Below, one piece after another: positions 20,956 through 29,287 of a stretch of 35,555 bases of DNA (positions are counted from its first letter, which is position 1; each line of letters opens with the position of its first letter). The position numbers and the translations under genes are program-made. The notes under the pieces were generated by a model. It searched no databases and had not been told where the DNA came from. It saw only the letters and a program-made list of their open reading frames with translations. The stretch comes from Desulfovibrio desulfuricans. Its GTDB lineage: Bacteria > Desulfobacterota > Desulfovibrionia > Desulfovibrionales > Desulfovibrionaceae. Location of the stretch: the NCBI GenBank assembly GCA_015062205.1, contig SUVB01000048.1, positions 1-35,555 on the forward strand. Reading direction: 5' to 3'.

Positions 20956-22554
20956 TCAGTCTATCCGGTGATGGCAGCCGATGTCGGTGCGGTTGCGCAG
21001 GGCGGCCTGCGTGATGCTGTAGGCTGTCTGCGCGCCGTGGAAGAGATCCACCAGCTGCCGCGAGACGCGGGTGCGCTTGTAGAAATCGTGGATGCGGCGG
21101 ACCAGGTCGCGCATGTCTTCAAAGGCGCGGCGCAGGCGCGCCTCAGTGCGGGTGATGCCCACATAGTTCCACATGGTGTTGCGGATGGCGGCCCAGTCCT
21201 GGGCGACCAGGGCCGGATCGTCCAGGCGTTCGTCGCCCTCGTGCCGCCAGTCGGGGATGGCGTCGAGCAGCGCGCGGGAAAGCCCTTCTTCCGTATGAGC
21301 GCTGCGGGCCAGATCGGCGCCGCAGCTCATGCCCCAGACCAGGGCTTCCAGCAGGGAGGTGCTGGCCAGACGGTTGGCCCCGTGCAGCCCCGTGCAGGAG
21401 CATTCGCCGATGGCGTACAGGCCGCGCAGCGATGTGCGCCCGCACTGGTCAACCAGTATGCCGCCGCAGAAATAGTGGGCTGCGGGCACGACGGGGATGG
21501 GCTCGCGCAGGATGTCTATGCCCGCCTCGCGGCAGTTGCGGAACACCGTGGGGAAACGGGTGGCCAGGTCCTGCTTGACGCCGCTGACGTCAAGGAACAG
21601 GCAGGGCGCGCCGGTGTGCAGCATTTCGTTCATCATGGCCTGCGCCACCACGTCGCGCGGGGCCAGGTCGCCCCTGGGGTCATAGTCGCGCATGAAGGCG
21701 CGGCCCTTGTGGTCGAGCAGGCGCGCGCCCTCGCCGCGCATGGCCTCGGTGATGAGCGAGCGGCGGTTGCGGCGTTCCTCGTACAGCGCCGTGGGGTGGA
21801 ATTGCATGAATTCCATGTTGGCCAGGGCCACGCCCGCGCGGAAGGCCATGGCAACACCCGTGCCCACGCAGCCGGGCGCGTTGGTGGAGTGCAGGAAGAT
21901 GCGTCCCACGCCGCCGGTGGCCAGCACGGTTCTGTCAGCCAGGATGGTTTCCGGCTCGCCGGTGTCGTCGTTGAGCACGTAGGCCCCGAGGCAGCGGTTT
22001 TCCACTTCGTAGCGGTACTGTGAACTGCGGGCGTGATGGCGGCTTGTGAGCAGGTCGATGGCCGTGCGCCGGTGCAGCCGCGTGATGCGCGGATGCGCCG
22101 TGACCTGGGCGGCCAGCCCCTGCATGATGGCGTGGCCGGAGTAGTCGGCGCAGTGCAGAATGCGCGGGGCGGAGTGCCCTCCCTCGCGCGTGAGGTTGAA
22201 GCTGCCGTCGCTGTTGCGGTCAAAGGGCACGCCGGCGCGCTCGATGAGCATTTCATCCACGCAGCCGGGGCCCTGTTCGCACAGAAAGCGCACGGCCTTG
22301 CGGTAATTGTAGTCATGCCCGGCCACCAGAATGTCTTTTTCCAGCGCGGGGGCGTCGGAGGGGGTCTCGGGCGTCGGGGGGGCCTGGTAGATAATGCCGC
22401 CCTGGGCCAGGTCGGAATTGCCGTCGGCCAGATCGTCCCCGGCATTGAGCAGCAGAACGTCGCAACCGGCATCGGCCAGGGTGAGCGCGGCGGTGCATCC
22501 GGCGACGCCCGAGCCGATGATCAGTGTGGGGACGTGACGGCGGGAGGGATTCAC
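20956..22554 (-). CDS. nadB: L-aspartate oxidase
   Basis: NadB oxidises L-aspartate to iminoaspartate, the first step of NAD synthesis. The 532-residue flavoprotein begins with the FAD loop TLIIGSGVAGCTAALTLADA, then has GNSDLAQGGI, MEFMQFHPTALYEE, TEAMRGEGARLLD, APRDVVAQAM, and ECSCTGLHGANRLASTSL. ATG 22578 would overlap nadA and has no ribosome binding site, so GTG 22554 is preferred (TGAGG 9 bases upstream, and the FAD loop starts about 11 residues in). In an anaerobe fumarate would be the electron acceptor. It forms an operon with nadC and nadA. Confidence 0.93.
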   Translation of the reverse strand: MNPSRRHVPTLIIGSGVAGCTAALTLADAGCDVLLLNAGDDLADGNSDLAQGGIIYQAPPTPETPSDAPALEKDILVAGHDYNYRKAVRFLCEQGPGCVDEMLIERAGVPFDRNSDGSFNLTREGGHSAPRILHCADYSGHAIMQGLAAQVTAHPRITRLHRRTAIDLLTSRHHARSSQYRYEVENRCLGAYVLNDDTGEPETILADRTVLATGGVGRIFLHSTNAPGCVGTGVAMAFRAGVALANMEFMQFHPTALYEERRNRRSLITEAMRGEGARLLDHKGRAFMRDYDPRGDLAPRDVVAQAMMNEMLHTGAPCLFLDVSGVKQDLATRFPTVFRNCREAGIDILREPIPVVPAAHYFCGGILVDQCGRTSLRGLYAIGECSCTGLHGANRLASTSLLEALVWGMSCGADLARSAHTEEGLSRALLDAIPDWRHEGDERLDDPALVAQDWAAIRNTMWNYVGITRTEARLRRAFEDMRDLVRRIHDFYKRTRVSRQLVDLFHGAQTAYSITQAALRNRTDIGCHHRID

Positions 22555-22565
22555 GATGCAAAACC

Positions 22566-23612
22566 TCAACGGCCGCATGCGTCAAGCATGCGGGTTAGCG
22601 CCAGGCGGGCGGGGGCGCGGAGCGCCGCGTCCACGGTCATGGGGGCGGCCGTGCCGGCGGCGATGCGGTCCAATATATGCCAAAGCTTCTTTTCCGTCAC
22701 CTTGGCCATGTTGCCGCAGACGGCGTGCCCCAGCGTGACGATGCGGCACTGCCCGGCGTGGCGGGCGGCCAGACGGTTCACCAGATTGTTTTCCGTGCCG
22801 ATGACGAGCGTGGATCCGGGCGCTTCGGCGGCTGTGCGCGCGGCCTCCCTGATGAGAAAGGAGGTGGACCCGGCCGCGTCGCAGGCCTGGATGAGCTCTT
22901 GCCTGCATTCCGGGTGGGCGATGACGCGGCAGCCGGGGTGTTCGGCGCGCGCCGCCGCCACGTCGTCCGGATCAAAGCGCGCGTGGATGGCGCAGCAGCC
23001 GGGCCAGAGCAGCAGCCTGCGGTCAAGGGGCTGCGTTTCCGGCTGCACAAGGCCGCGCGCGCCCACGCGCAGCACGTGGCGTTCCCCCGGCTCAATGCCG
23101 AGGAGTGCGGCCGTATTGTTGCCCAGATGCCTGTCCGGCAGAAAGAGCACGCGCTCGCCCTGATCCAGCGCCCAGCGCAGCATGGTTTGCGCGTTGGCCG
23201 AGGTGCATACGGCCCCGCCGTATTCGCCCACCACGGCCTTGAGGGCCACATCGGTGTTCACGTAGGCCAGGGGCACGGCCGGGCGTCCGGCGGCGGCAAG
23301 CTGTTCCAGCACACGGCGGGCCAGCGGGGCCGGGCTCATGCGCGACATGAGACAGTCCGCATCGGGGTTGGGCAGATAGACGCGCTGCCCCGGCGCGGCG
23401 AGCAGCGCGGCAGATTCCCCCATGAACCACACGCCGCAGAAGACGATGTGCTCGGCCTGCACGTCGGCGACGCGGCGGGCCAGTTCCAGGGAGTCGCCCG
23501 TGACGTCGCAGTGGCGGATGACGGCGTCGTTCTGGTAGTGGTGCCCCATGATGCAGAGCCGTGCGCCGAACTGTTCCTTCAGGGCCGTGATGGCAGCATT
23601 GATGTCGTGCAT
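22566..23612 (-). CDS. nadA: Quinolinate synthase
   Basis: NadA condenses iminoaspartate with dihydroxyacetone phosphate to quinolinate with an oxygen-sensitive [4Fe-4S] cluster. The 348-residue product shows the three cluster cysteines in NPDADCLMSRM, LLWPGCCAIHARF and HAVCGNMAKVT, together with MGHHYQNDAVI, GDSLELARRVA and VYLPNPDADC. The start MHDINAAIT at 23612 has AAGGAA 7 bases before it. The end lies 11 bases before the chosen nadB start. Confidence 0.95.
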   Translation of the reverse strand: MHDINAAITALKEQFGARLCIMGHHYQNDAVIRHCDVTGDSLELARRVADVQAEHIVFCGVWFMGESAALLAAPGQRVYLPNPDADCLMSRMSPAPLARRVLEQLAAAGRPAVPLAYVNTDVALKAVVGEYGGAVCTSANAQTMLRWALDQGERVLFLPDRHLGNNTAALLGIEPGERHVLRVGARGLVQPETQPLDRRLLLWPGCCAIHARFDPDDVAAARAEHPGCRVIAHPECRQELIQACDAAGSTSFLIREAARTAAEAPGSTLVIGTENNLVNRLAARHAGQCRIVTLGHAVCGNMAKVTEKKLWHILDRIAAGTAAPMTVDAALRAPARLALTRMLDACGR

Positions 23613-23660
23613 GATTCGGTTCCTTGTCGCCTGCCCGGCGCGGAAGACGGGCAGGGGCGC

Positions 23661-24533
23661 TCAGGCGGACTGCAGCGTCATGCTGTAGTCCGCCGCGGCG
23701 GCGGAATGGGTGAGCCGCCCCACGGAAATGAAGTCGGGCCGCCGCGGCGCGGTGAGGGCCAGGGCGCGGATGTTCTCCAGCCGCACGCCGCCGCTCACTT
23801 CCGTCTCAATGTCGGCGGGCGTAAGGGCCAGCGCCTGCGCCAGCAGCTCCCCGTCCATATTGTCCATCATGATGCGGTCGGCGCGGGCGGCCACGGCCTC
23901 GCGCACGTGCGCGAGCGTGCGGCATTCCACCTCGATGGGCGGGCAGGGGCGGTATCGCGCCCTGAGCGCCGCCACGGCCGCCGTGATGGAACCGGCGGCG
24001 TCGATGTGGTTGTCTTTGAGCATGAGCATTTCCGTCAGGTTCCTGCGGTGATTGTGCCCGCCGCCTGCCTGCACGGCGTACTTTTCCGGCCAGCGCAGGC
24101 AGGGGGTGGTTTTGCGGGTGTCCAGCAGGCGCACGCCGGTGCCTTCCAGCTCGCGCACGTAGCGGGCCGTCAGGTTGGCGATGCCCGACAGGCGGGAAAC
24201 GAAATTCAGGATGACCCGTTCGGCCTTGAGCATGGCCACGGCCGGGGCCGTGATGCGGGCCACGTCCGTCATGGCGGGCACGGCAACGGCCTCCTGCGCC
24301 AGTGCCTCCCAGGAACAGGGGGCGTCAAGCGCGGCGAAAACCTCGTCAATGACGGGCAGGCCTACAACCAGCGTGTCTTCCTTGGCGCGGATGACGGCAT
24401 GCATGACGGCATCGGGGGCGAAAAGACCCTGCGCGGTCAGTTCGGGGCCGTCCTCCTCCAGAGCGAGCACAATGGATTTTTGCAGCAGACGCCGCCCTTC
24501 GGGAGAAAAAAAAGCGGCCCAGGGAGTGAACAT
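23661..24533 (-). CDS. nadC: Nicotinate-nucleotide pyrophosphorylase (quinolinate phosphoribosyltransferase)
   Basis: NadC converts quinolinate and PRPP to nicotinate mononucleotide. The 290-residue product has LDTRKTTPCLRWPEKYAVQA, GGGHNHRRNLTEMLMLKDNH and MMDNMDGELL, plus VSGGVRLENIRALA and DFISVGRLTHSA at the end, all standard. ATG 24533 (MFTPWAAFFSPE) is preferred over GTG 24548 because GGGGA lies 8 bases before it. It is the first gene of the minus-strand run and has a clear promoter about 145 bases upstream. Confidence 0.94.
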   Translation of the reverse strand: MFTPWAAFFSPEGRRLLQKSIVLALEEDGPELTAQGLFAPDAVMHAVIRAKEDTLVVGLPVIDEVFAALDAPCSWEALAQEAVAVPAMTDVARITAPAVAMLKAERVILNFVSRLSGIANLTARYVRELEGTGVRLLDTRKTTPCLRWPEKYAVQAGGGHNHRRNLTEMLMLKDNHIDAAGSITAAVAALRARYRPCPPIEVECRTLAHVREAVAARADRIMMDNMDGELLAQALALTPADIETEVSGGVRLENIRALALTAPRRPDFISVGRLTHSAAAADYSMTLQSA

Positions 24534-24678
24534 TAGGCTTGTCCCCACTTCTTGCGCGTGCTAATGGAAAACTCGTTCATTCCGGCTCTTCCGGCGTGCG
24601 TCCGCCGGCGGCCCGACCTGCGCCTGCACGCGCCCCCGGAGCCTTCGGCAACGGGCGTTCCCGGGCGGAACTGCCTAA

Positions 24679-24707
24679 CAGATAGGATGACATGTGCCCC
24701 GCGTCAA
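24679..24707 (-). promoter_or_regulatory. Promoter of the nadC-nadA-nadB operon
   Basis: On the minus strand TTGACG, a 17-base spacer and TATCTG form a good sigma70-type promoter. The -10 lies inside CCTATCTGTTAGG, a short inverted repeat that could bind a repressor. Confidence 0.65.
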
Positions 24708-24808
24708 GCTGCGGGGCTGTTTAAGAGCTTTTTCACAAGCGCGTTCCCTGTGCCCGCCCTTGTGGCGCGTTGTTTCCCTCCAGCACTGACTGAGCAGACG
24801 AGTGTTTC

Positions 24809-26221
24809 ATGATTGACCCTGACGACAAGGAATTCCGCGAAGGCGGGCGGGAAGACCCCGCCGCCCCCGGCACGGGCGCTCCCGCCGCGCCGTCTGACGG
24901 CGCAGCCCCGGGCGACCCGCAACCGCCCGTCCATGATGGTGCGGACGGCCCGGATGCGGAGTTTGTCCATCCGGCCGACATGGCCGACCATCTGGAAAAT
25001 CTGACGCTCGAAAAGCAGGTCAGCGCCCTGAGCCGCATGTCCAAGGAGGACGCGGCCGAGGCCCTGGCCGAGCTGGATGAGAACACGGCCGTGGACGTGC
25101 TGGAGAATCTGGACGACGACGTGGCCGCCCAGATCATCGCCGAAATGTCGCCGGACGACGCCGCCGACGTGCTGGACGAACTGGACGAGGAACACCGCGA
25201 CGCCCTGCTGGACAAGCTGGATCGCGAAGATTCCGAGGAATTGCGCAACCTGCTCAATTTCGACCCGGACACGGCCGGCGGCGTCATGAACACGGAGCTT
25301 ATCCTGCTGGAGGAGAGCTTCACGGCCGACGAGGCCATCGCCCACATCCGGGCGGAAATGGCCGACAAGGAGAGCCCGTACTACGCCTACGTGGTGGACG
25401 AACGGCAGGTGCTGGTGGGCGTGCTTTCACTGCGCGACCTCATGCTGGCGCGGCCCGGCACCGTGGTGGGCGACGCCGTGGAAGGGCAGAACGTCATCAG
25501 CGTCACCCACGACATGGACCAGCGCGAGGTGGCGGGCCTGCTCTCGCACTACAACTTTATGGCCCTGCCCGTGGTGGACAACGAGGGGCACATTCTGGGC
25601 GTCGTCACCTATGACGACATCATGGACATCATGCACGAGGAGGCCAGCGCCGATATGCTGGGCATGGTGGGCGCGGACCCGGAGGAAAGCGTGGACACCC
25701 CCTGGCAGGAGAGCGTGCGCCGCCGCCTGCCCTGGCTGTTCGTGAACATGGTCAATTCCGCGCTGTCGGCCTCGGTGGTCTACATGTTCGAGGGCTCCAT
25801 CGCGCAGATGGCCGTGCTGGCCGTGCTCATGCCCATGGTGGCCAATCAGGCGGGCAATACGGGGCAGCAGGCGCTGGCCGTGATGATCCGCCAGCTGGCC
25901 ACGGACCGTTTTGACCAGAAAAAAGCCTGGCTGGCCGTGCTGCGCGAGGGCAAGATAGGCCTTGCCACCGGCCTTGCCATGGCCGTGACGGCCTTCTGCG
26001 CCTCATGGTGGTTTACCGGGCTGGCCGCCGTGGGCGCGGTTATGGGCGGGGCGCTCCTGTGCGACATGCTGCTGGGGGCCGTGGCGGGCGGCTCCATCCC
26101 TCTGATCTTCCGCGCCCTGGGCCGGGACCCGGCGCAGGCCTCCAGCATCTTCCTGACCACCATCACCGACGGCGCGGGCTTCTTCATCTTTCTGGGGCTG
26201 GCGACGCTGTTCCTGTTATGA
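24809..26221 (+). CDS. mgtE: Magnesium transporter MgtE
   Basis: The 470-residue product is a Mg2+ channel. Residues 1-50 are Pro/Ala/Asp-rich and not conserved. The MgtE N-domain of acidic helical repeats (EDAAEALAELDENTAVDVLE, MSPDDAADVLDEL) covers about 55-155, two CBS domains about 160-290 (LPVVDNEGHILGVVTYDDIM), and five membrane helices follow. The pore region MPMVANQAGNTGQQALAVMI and the last helix SSIFLTTITDGAGFFIFLGL are conserved. The acidic N-domain and CBS pair sense Mg2+ and close the channel. ATG 24809 has only a weak ribosome binding site. It is divergent from nadC. Confidence 0.94.
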   Translation: MIDPDDKEFREGGREDPAAPGTGAPAAPSDGAAPGDPQPPVHDGADGPDAEFVHPADMADHLENLTLEKQVSALSRMSKEDAAEALAELDENTAVDVLENLDDDVAAQIIAEMSPDDAADVLDELDEEHRDALLDKLDREDSEELRNLLNFDPDTAGGVMNTELILLEESFTADEAIAHIRAEMADKESPYYAYVVDERQVLVGVLSLRDLMLARPGTVVGDAVEGQNVISVTHDMDQREVAGLLSHYNFMALPVVDNEGHILGVVTYDDIMDIMHEEASADMLGMVGADPEESVDTPWQESVRRRLPWLFVNMVNSALSASVVYMFEGSIAQMAVLAVLMPMVANQAGNTGQQALAVMIRQLATDRFDQKKAWLAVLREGKIGLATGLAMAVTAFCASWWFTGLAAVGAVMGGALLCDMLLGAVAGGSIPLIFRALGRDPAQASSIFLTTITDGAGFFIFLGLATLFLL

Positions 26222-26222
26222 G

Positions 26223-26525
26223 TTATTTGCACTGGAAGAGTATCGTCGCATTGGAGAAGGATTGAGAAGAGTTGTGCAGTAACTTCTTGACTTCCAATTT
26301 TTTGTTATGTGAATTGCAATATTTTGTAGCGTCTTCAACGGCTTTTTTGTGCGCGTCACTTGTGCCGTAAAATTCTGCATCCATATCTACAGATAATGAA
26401 TATGTGTCCTCTCCCACAGGAAGGACGCCGGAGGATCTCGCACACGAACACAGAAGAAAAACGGCAAGGCAACAAAAGCCGGCAGGAAATTGGATTTTCC
26501 CAGGCGACTCCTTCGGACAGTCGCG
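26223..26525 (-). CDS. Small lipoprotein-like frame without a normal start codon
   Basis: The open frame (100 codons, listed stop to stop) has a hydrophobic segment FCCLAVFLLCSCARSSGVLP with a lipobox-like LLC/LCSC, then VGEDTYSLSVDMDAEF and a C-terminal part AVEDATKYCNSHNKKLEVKK ending ILFQCK. This resembles small periplasmic lipoproteins of the pattern 'MGPDTYT...AxxYC...FxC', from memory. Between the preceding gene's TGA and the lipobox there is no ATG, GTG or TTG in this frame; the first is GTG 26417, after the hydrophobic segment. A one-base shift, a non-standard start or a broken gene could explain it. An AAGGAG box lies about 13 bases past the upstream stop. GC is lower than in its neighbours. 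Confidence 0.45.
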   Translation of the reverse strand, partial: RDCPKESPGKIQFPAGFCCLAVFLLCSCARSSGVLPVGEDTYSLSVDMDAEFYGTSDAHKKAVEDATKYCNSHNKKLEVKKLLHNSSQSFSNATILFQCK

Positions 26526-27563
26526 TCAGCGCTTGCGCGGCGCGGCGGCGGGGCTGTCCACGTAGAGCCAGAGCAGGGCGCTCTGCTGCAGGGGTTTGGG
26601 CTGGCCGTCCGGCCCCTTGAGGGGATCGCCGGGCATGTCGGCCATGCAGCACCACCAGCCCGGCCGGTTGAGCACAAAGGCGAATTCTCCCTGGGCGTTG
26701 GTTCTGGCGGCCTGCTCCTCATGCCAGGGCGTGGGCGCGGAAAGCTTTTCCACATTGATGCGCGCCATGCGTACCGGGGCTGACGCCATGGGCTTGCCGT
26801 CCACAAGCGCCGTGCCCGCGAACAGGGCCGGAGCCGTAAGCCCGAAAGGCCGCGAACGCGGCACGATTTCAAGATGCTGCCCCACGGGCAGATCCCAGCC
26901 GCGCTCCACGCCGTGCACGGGCAGGATGGTCTTGACGTAATGCCGCAAAAAGCGCCCGCGCGCCGCATCCCACCAGGGCCGCCCTTCAATGATGAACTGG
27001 TAAAGGCCGGGGCTGGTCAGGGCCACGTTGGCTCCCCATGCCTTGCGGTTCAGGTAGCGTATTTCCTCCACATCGCCCAGCAGGTCGCGGCGTTCCGGCT
27101 GTGCCGCGCCGTCCTTGGCCGGCGTGGCGTCATCGTAGCGCAGCACCGCGAAGAGTTGCGGCATGTCCAGAGCCAGTCCTTCATTGCGGAAGGGGGCCAT
27201 CATGCTGATGAGCACGTCAACCTCTTCGTCGATGCGCGGCGTGGCGTCGGCGTTTTCCGTAGAGGGCACGGCATCGCCTGCGGCTGCTGCGGCCCCGCCC
27301 TGCGCTGCGGCCGGTTTCCTCTCCCCGTTGCCGTTCGGCGCGGGCAGTTCCGGGGCGGCGGGGGTCTGCTCCGCGCGTTTGTCGTCGCGCGGGGGCGTCG
27401 GCTTGGCGGCCGGAGCCTCAATGCTCGGCTGACTGGGAACCAGCAGCGTCACCTGGGCATTCGTCCATGACGGGAGAAGCCAGAACGCCGCTGCCGCCAC
27501 GGCGGCGCACAGGCTGCGCGCGAACGCGGAGGACAGCGGGTGCGGGGAAAAATGACGCGGCAT
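26526..27563 (-). CDS. Exported DUF4198-like protein
   Basis: The product has 345 residues: a signal peptide (FARSLCAAVAAAAFWLLPSW, cleavage near TNAQ), a Pro/Ala-rich linker at about 45-105, and a C-terminal domain with MAPFRNEGLALDMPQLFAVL, TSPGLYQFIIEGRPWWD, and RTNAQGEFAFVLNRPGWWCC. These match, from memory, DUF4198 proteins, some of which are periplasmic partners of Ni/Co uptake. The metal role is not shown here. AGGAG lies 6 bases before ATG 27563. It is 182 bases past the TPR gene, so it may have its own promoter. Confidence 0.6.
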   Translation of the reverse strand: MPRHFSPHPLSSAFARSLCAAVAAAAFWLLPSWTNAQVTLLVPSQPSIEAPAAKPTPPRDDKRAEQTPAAPELPAPNGNGERKPAAAQGGAAAAAGDAVPSTENADATPRIDEEVDVLISMMAPFRNEGLALDMPQLFAVLRYDDATPAKDGAAQPERRDLLGDVEEIRYLNRKAWGANVALTSPGLYQFIIEGRPWWDAARGRFLRHYVKTILPVHGVERGWDLPVGQHLEIVPRSRPFGLTAPALFAGTALVDGKPMASAPVRMARINVEKLSAPTPWHEEQAARTNAQGEFAFVLNRPGWWCCMADMPGDPLKGPDGQPKPLQQSALLWLYVDSPAAAPRKR

Positions 27564-27745
27564 GTGAACTCCTGAAACCGGGGCGGGTGCGCCCGGGGAA
27601 TGTGCGCGGACGGAACCGCCCGCAACGCTGCCCGCCGGGCGGCATATGCCCGGCGGAGACGCGTCGGCAAGTATAGTCCAACAGGTTCTGCTTGTCATGT
27701 CCCCGAATGGGGGAAAAGGCGGGGAGTTGCCCGGCGGGCGCGCGG

Positions 27746-28561
27746 CTAGGGCTTTTCCAGCGCCGCCAGCACGGTCAGGGCGTCGGCCTGGGCGGGGTCT
27801 TCCTGCAGGGCGCGGCGCGCGGCGTCGCCCGCCTCCTGCAGTTTCCCCCAGGCCAGGTACAGGGCGGCCATTTTTCCGAAGGTGGCGGGGTGCCCGCCGA
27901 AGGTGCGCAGAATGGCCTTGTATGTCTTTTCGGCCCTGGCGTACTCGCGCAGCTCCGTCCAGGCGGCCACGGCCCCCGTGTAGGCGGCGGCGTCCCGCGG
28001 TTGCGCGGTCATGGCCTCCTCGTACATGTGCGCCGCTTCGGCATGCATGCCGGCGGCGGCGAGGATCTGCCCCATCTGCAGGCGGATGCCTTCCTCGTCG
28101 CCGAATTCGTCCACGATGCGCCGCAGAAATGCCAGCCCCCTGGCGGGCTGCCCCTCCCGCAGCGCGGCCAGGCCTTCGCCGAGGAGCCGCCGTTTGCGCT
28201 CCAGCCGTTCCTCCACCTCCCGTCGCAGCGGTTGTTCCTCTTCCCGCCGCAGGATGCGGGCCAGGCCGTCCAGCACCGTAGCCAGCGCGGCCTCCTTGCC
28301 GGGATGCAGCCTGAGCGTATGGGGGGCTGCCGCCTTGCCGGGGGCGAGCAGGGGGCGCAGGGCGTCATGCAGCGCCGGGGCGTCCAGAAAATCCCGTATG
28401 CGTGCATGCAGCTCCTCCCGCACGGGGCGCGGCAGGCGCACGTCCGTCATGGCGCGCAGGGCCGCGCTCATGGTCAGGAGGGCGCGTTCGATTTCGCCGC
28501 GCTGCACATAGCCGATGGCGCGGGCCACATTGTCCCGAATTTCTCTGGGGGCGGAAAACAT
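27746..28561 (-). CDS. Tetratricopeptide-repeat protein
   Basis: The 271-residue product is all helical. The C-terminal half carries TPR units such as AAAGMHAEAAHMYEEAMTAQ, ELREYARAEKTYKAILRTF and AWGKLQEAGDAARRALQEDP; the N-terminal half (MFSAPREIRDNVARAIGYVQ, then a highly charged stretch) is of no known family. There is no signal peptide, so it is likely cytoplasmic. ATG 28561 shares a base with the nadD stop (TGATG), so translation is coupled. It is the third gene of the proA-nadD unit. Confidence 0.8.
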   Translation of the reverse strand: MFSAPREIRDNVARAIGYVQRGEIERALLTMSAALRAMTDVRLPRPVREELHARIRDFLDAPALHDALRPLLAPGKAAAPHTLRLHPGKEAALATVLDGLARILRREEEQPLRREVEERLERKRRLLGEGLAALREGQPARGLAFLRRIVDEFGDEEGIRLQMGQILAAAGMHAEAAHMYEEAMTAQPRDAAAYTGAVAAWTELREYARAEKTYKAILRTFGGHPATFGKMAALYLAWGKLQEAGDAARRALQEDPAQADALTVLAALEKP

Positions 28562-29286
28562 CAACAACCCTGCCTGTTGCGCCAGTGTTCGCGGATATCC
28601 CCGGCATGTTCCCGCAACATGCGCAGGGCCGCTTCCGGCAGAAGAAAGTCCACCGAATGCCCGGTCAGCCACAAGTGCCGCACCTGTGACGAACTGACGG
28701 AAAGACGGGGCACAGCGAGAAAATGCGCCAGCCCGCCGCCGGGCAGGGCCATGCACGGGCAGCCGGGCAGCAGGGCGGCGCGCTCCCGCGCGTCGGGCCA
28801 GATATGCCGCGCCGTGGACGCGAAATCCTGCGCGTTGTGGCCGTCGCGGGGCACGACCACAAAATGGCAGAGCCGGGGCAGTTCCGTCCCGCGCCGCCAG
28901 AGGGACAGCTGCGCGAAATCCGGGCTGCCGAGTATGAAATACAACTCCGTGCCGGGGGCGGCCTGTCTGTAGGCCGAAAGGGTGTCCCAAGTGTACGAGG
29001 GGCCCTGCCGCCGGCCTTCCAGACGGTTGCAGGCAAGCCAAGGCAGCCCCGCGATGCAGGCTTCAACCAGGGCGGCGCGCAGCCCGAAGGGCAGCAGGCC
29101 CGAGGCGTCCTTGTGCGGCGGCACGGCGCAGGGCACGAGATCCACCCCGGTCACAAGGTCGCCCAGAGCCTCGCGCACCTCCACGGCCAGCCGCAGATGG
29201 CCCACATGCGGCGGATTGAAGCTGCCCCCAAGGATGGCCCTCCCGGCGGGGGCGTTCCGGGGGCGGAGGCGTTGCGGCGCGGTCAT
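28561..29286 (-). CDS. nadD: Nicotinate-nucleotide adenylyltransferase
   Basis: NadD joins AMP to nicotinate mononucleotide in NAD synthesis. The 241-residue product starts its fold at AILGGSFNPPHVGHLRLAVE, the nucleotidyl-transferase loop with HxGH, and has LVPCAVPPHKD, TWDTLSAYRQ, FILGSPDFAQL and SVSSSQVRHLW. It is longer than the typical 190-215 residues because of an N-terminal tail and an insert of about 20 residues (residues 145-180). ATG 29286 lies one base after the proA stop. The proA-nadD link is part of the widespread obg-proB-proA-nadD-rsfS arrangement, here reduced. Confidence 0.93.
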   Translation of the reverse strand: MTAPQRLRPRNAPAGRAILGGSFNPPHVGHLRLAVEVREALGDLVTGVDLVPCAVPPHKDASGLLPFGLRAALVEACIAGLPWLACNRLEGRRQGPSYTWDTLSAYRQAAPGTELYFILGSPDFAQLSLWRRGTELPRLCHFVVVPRDGHNAQDFASTARHIWPDARERAALLPGCPCMALPGGGLAHFLAVPRLSVSSSQVRHLWLTGHSVDFLLPEAALRMLREHAGDIREHWRNRQGC

Positions 29287-29287
29287 G

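Noticed and set aside
22677..24536. A 619-residue plus frame opposite nadA and nadC
   Set aside because: It is an antisense shadow; the minus strand encodes well-conserved enzymes.
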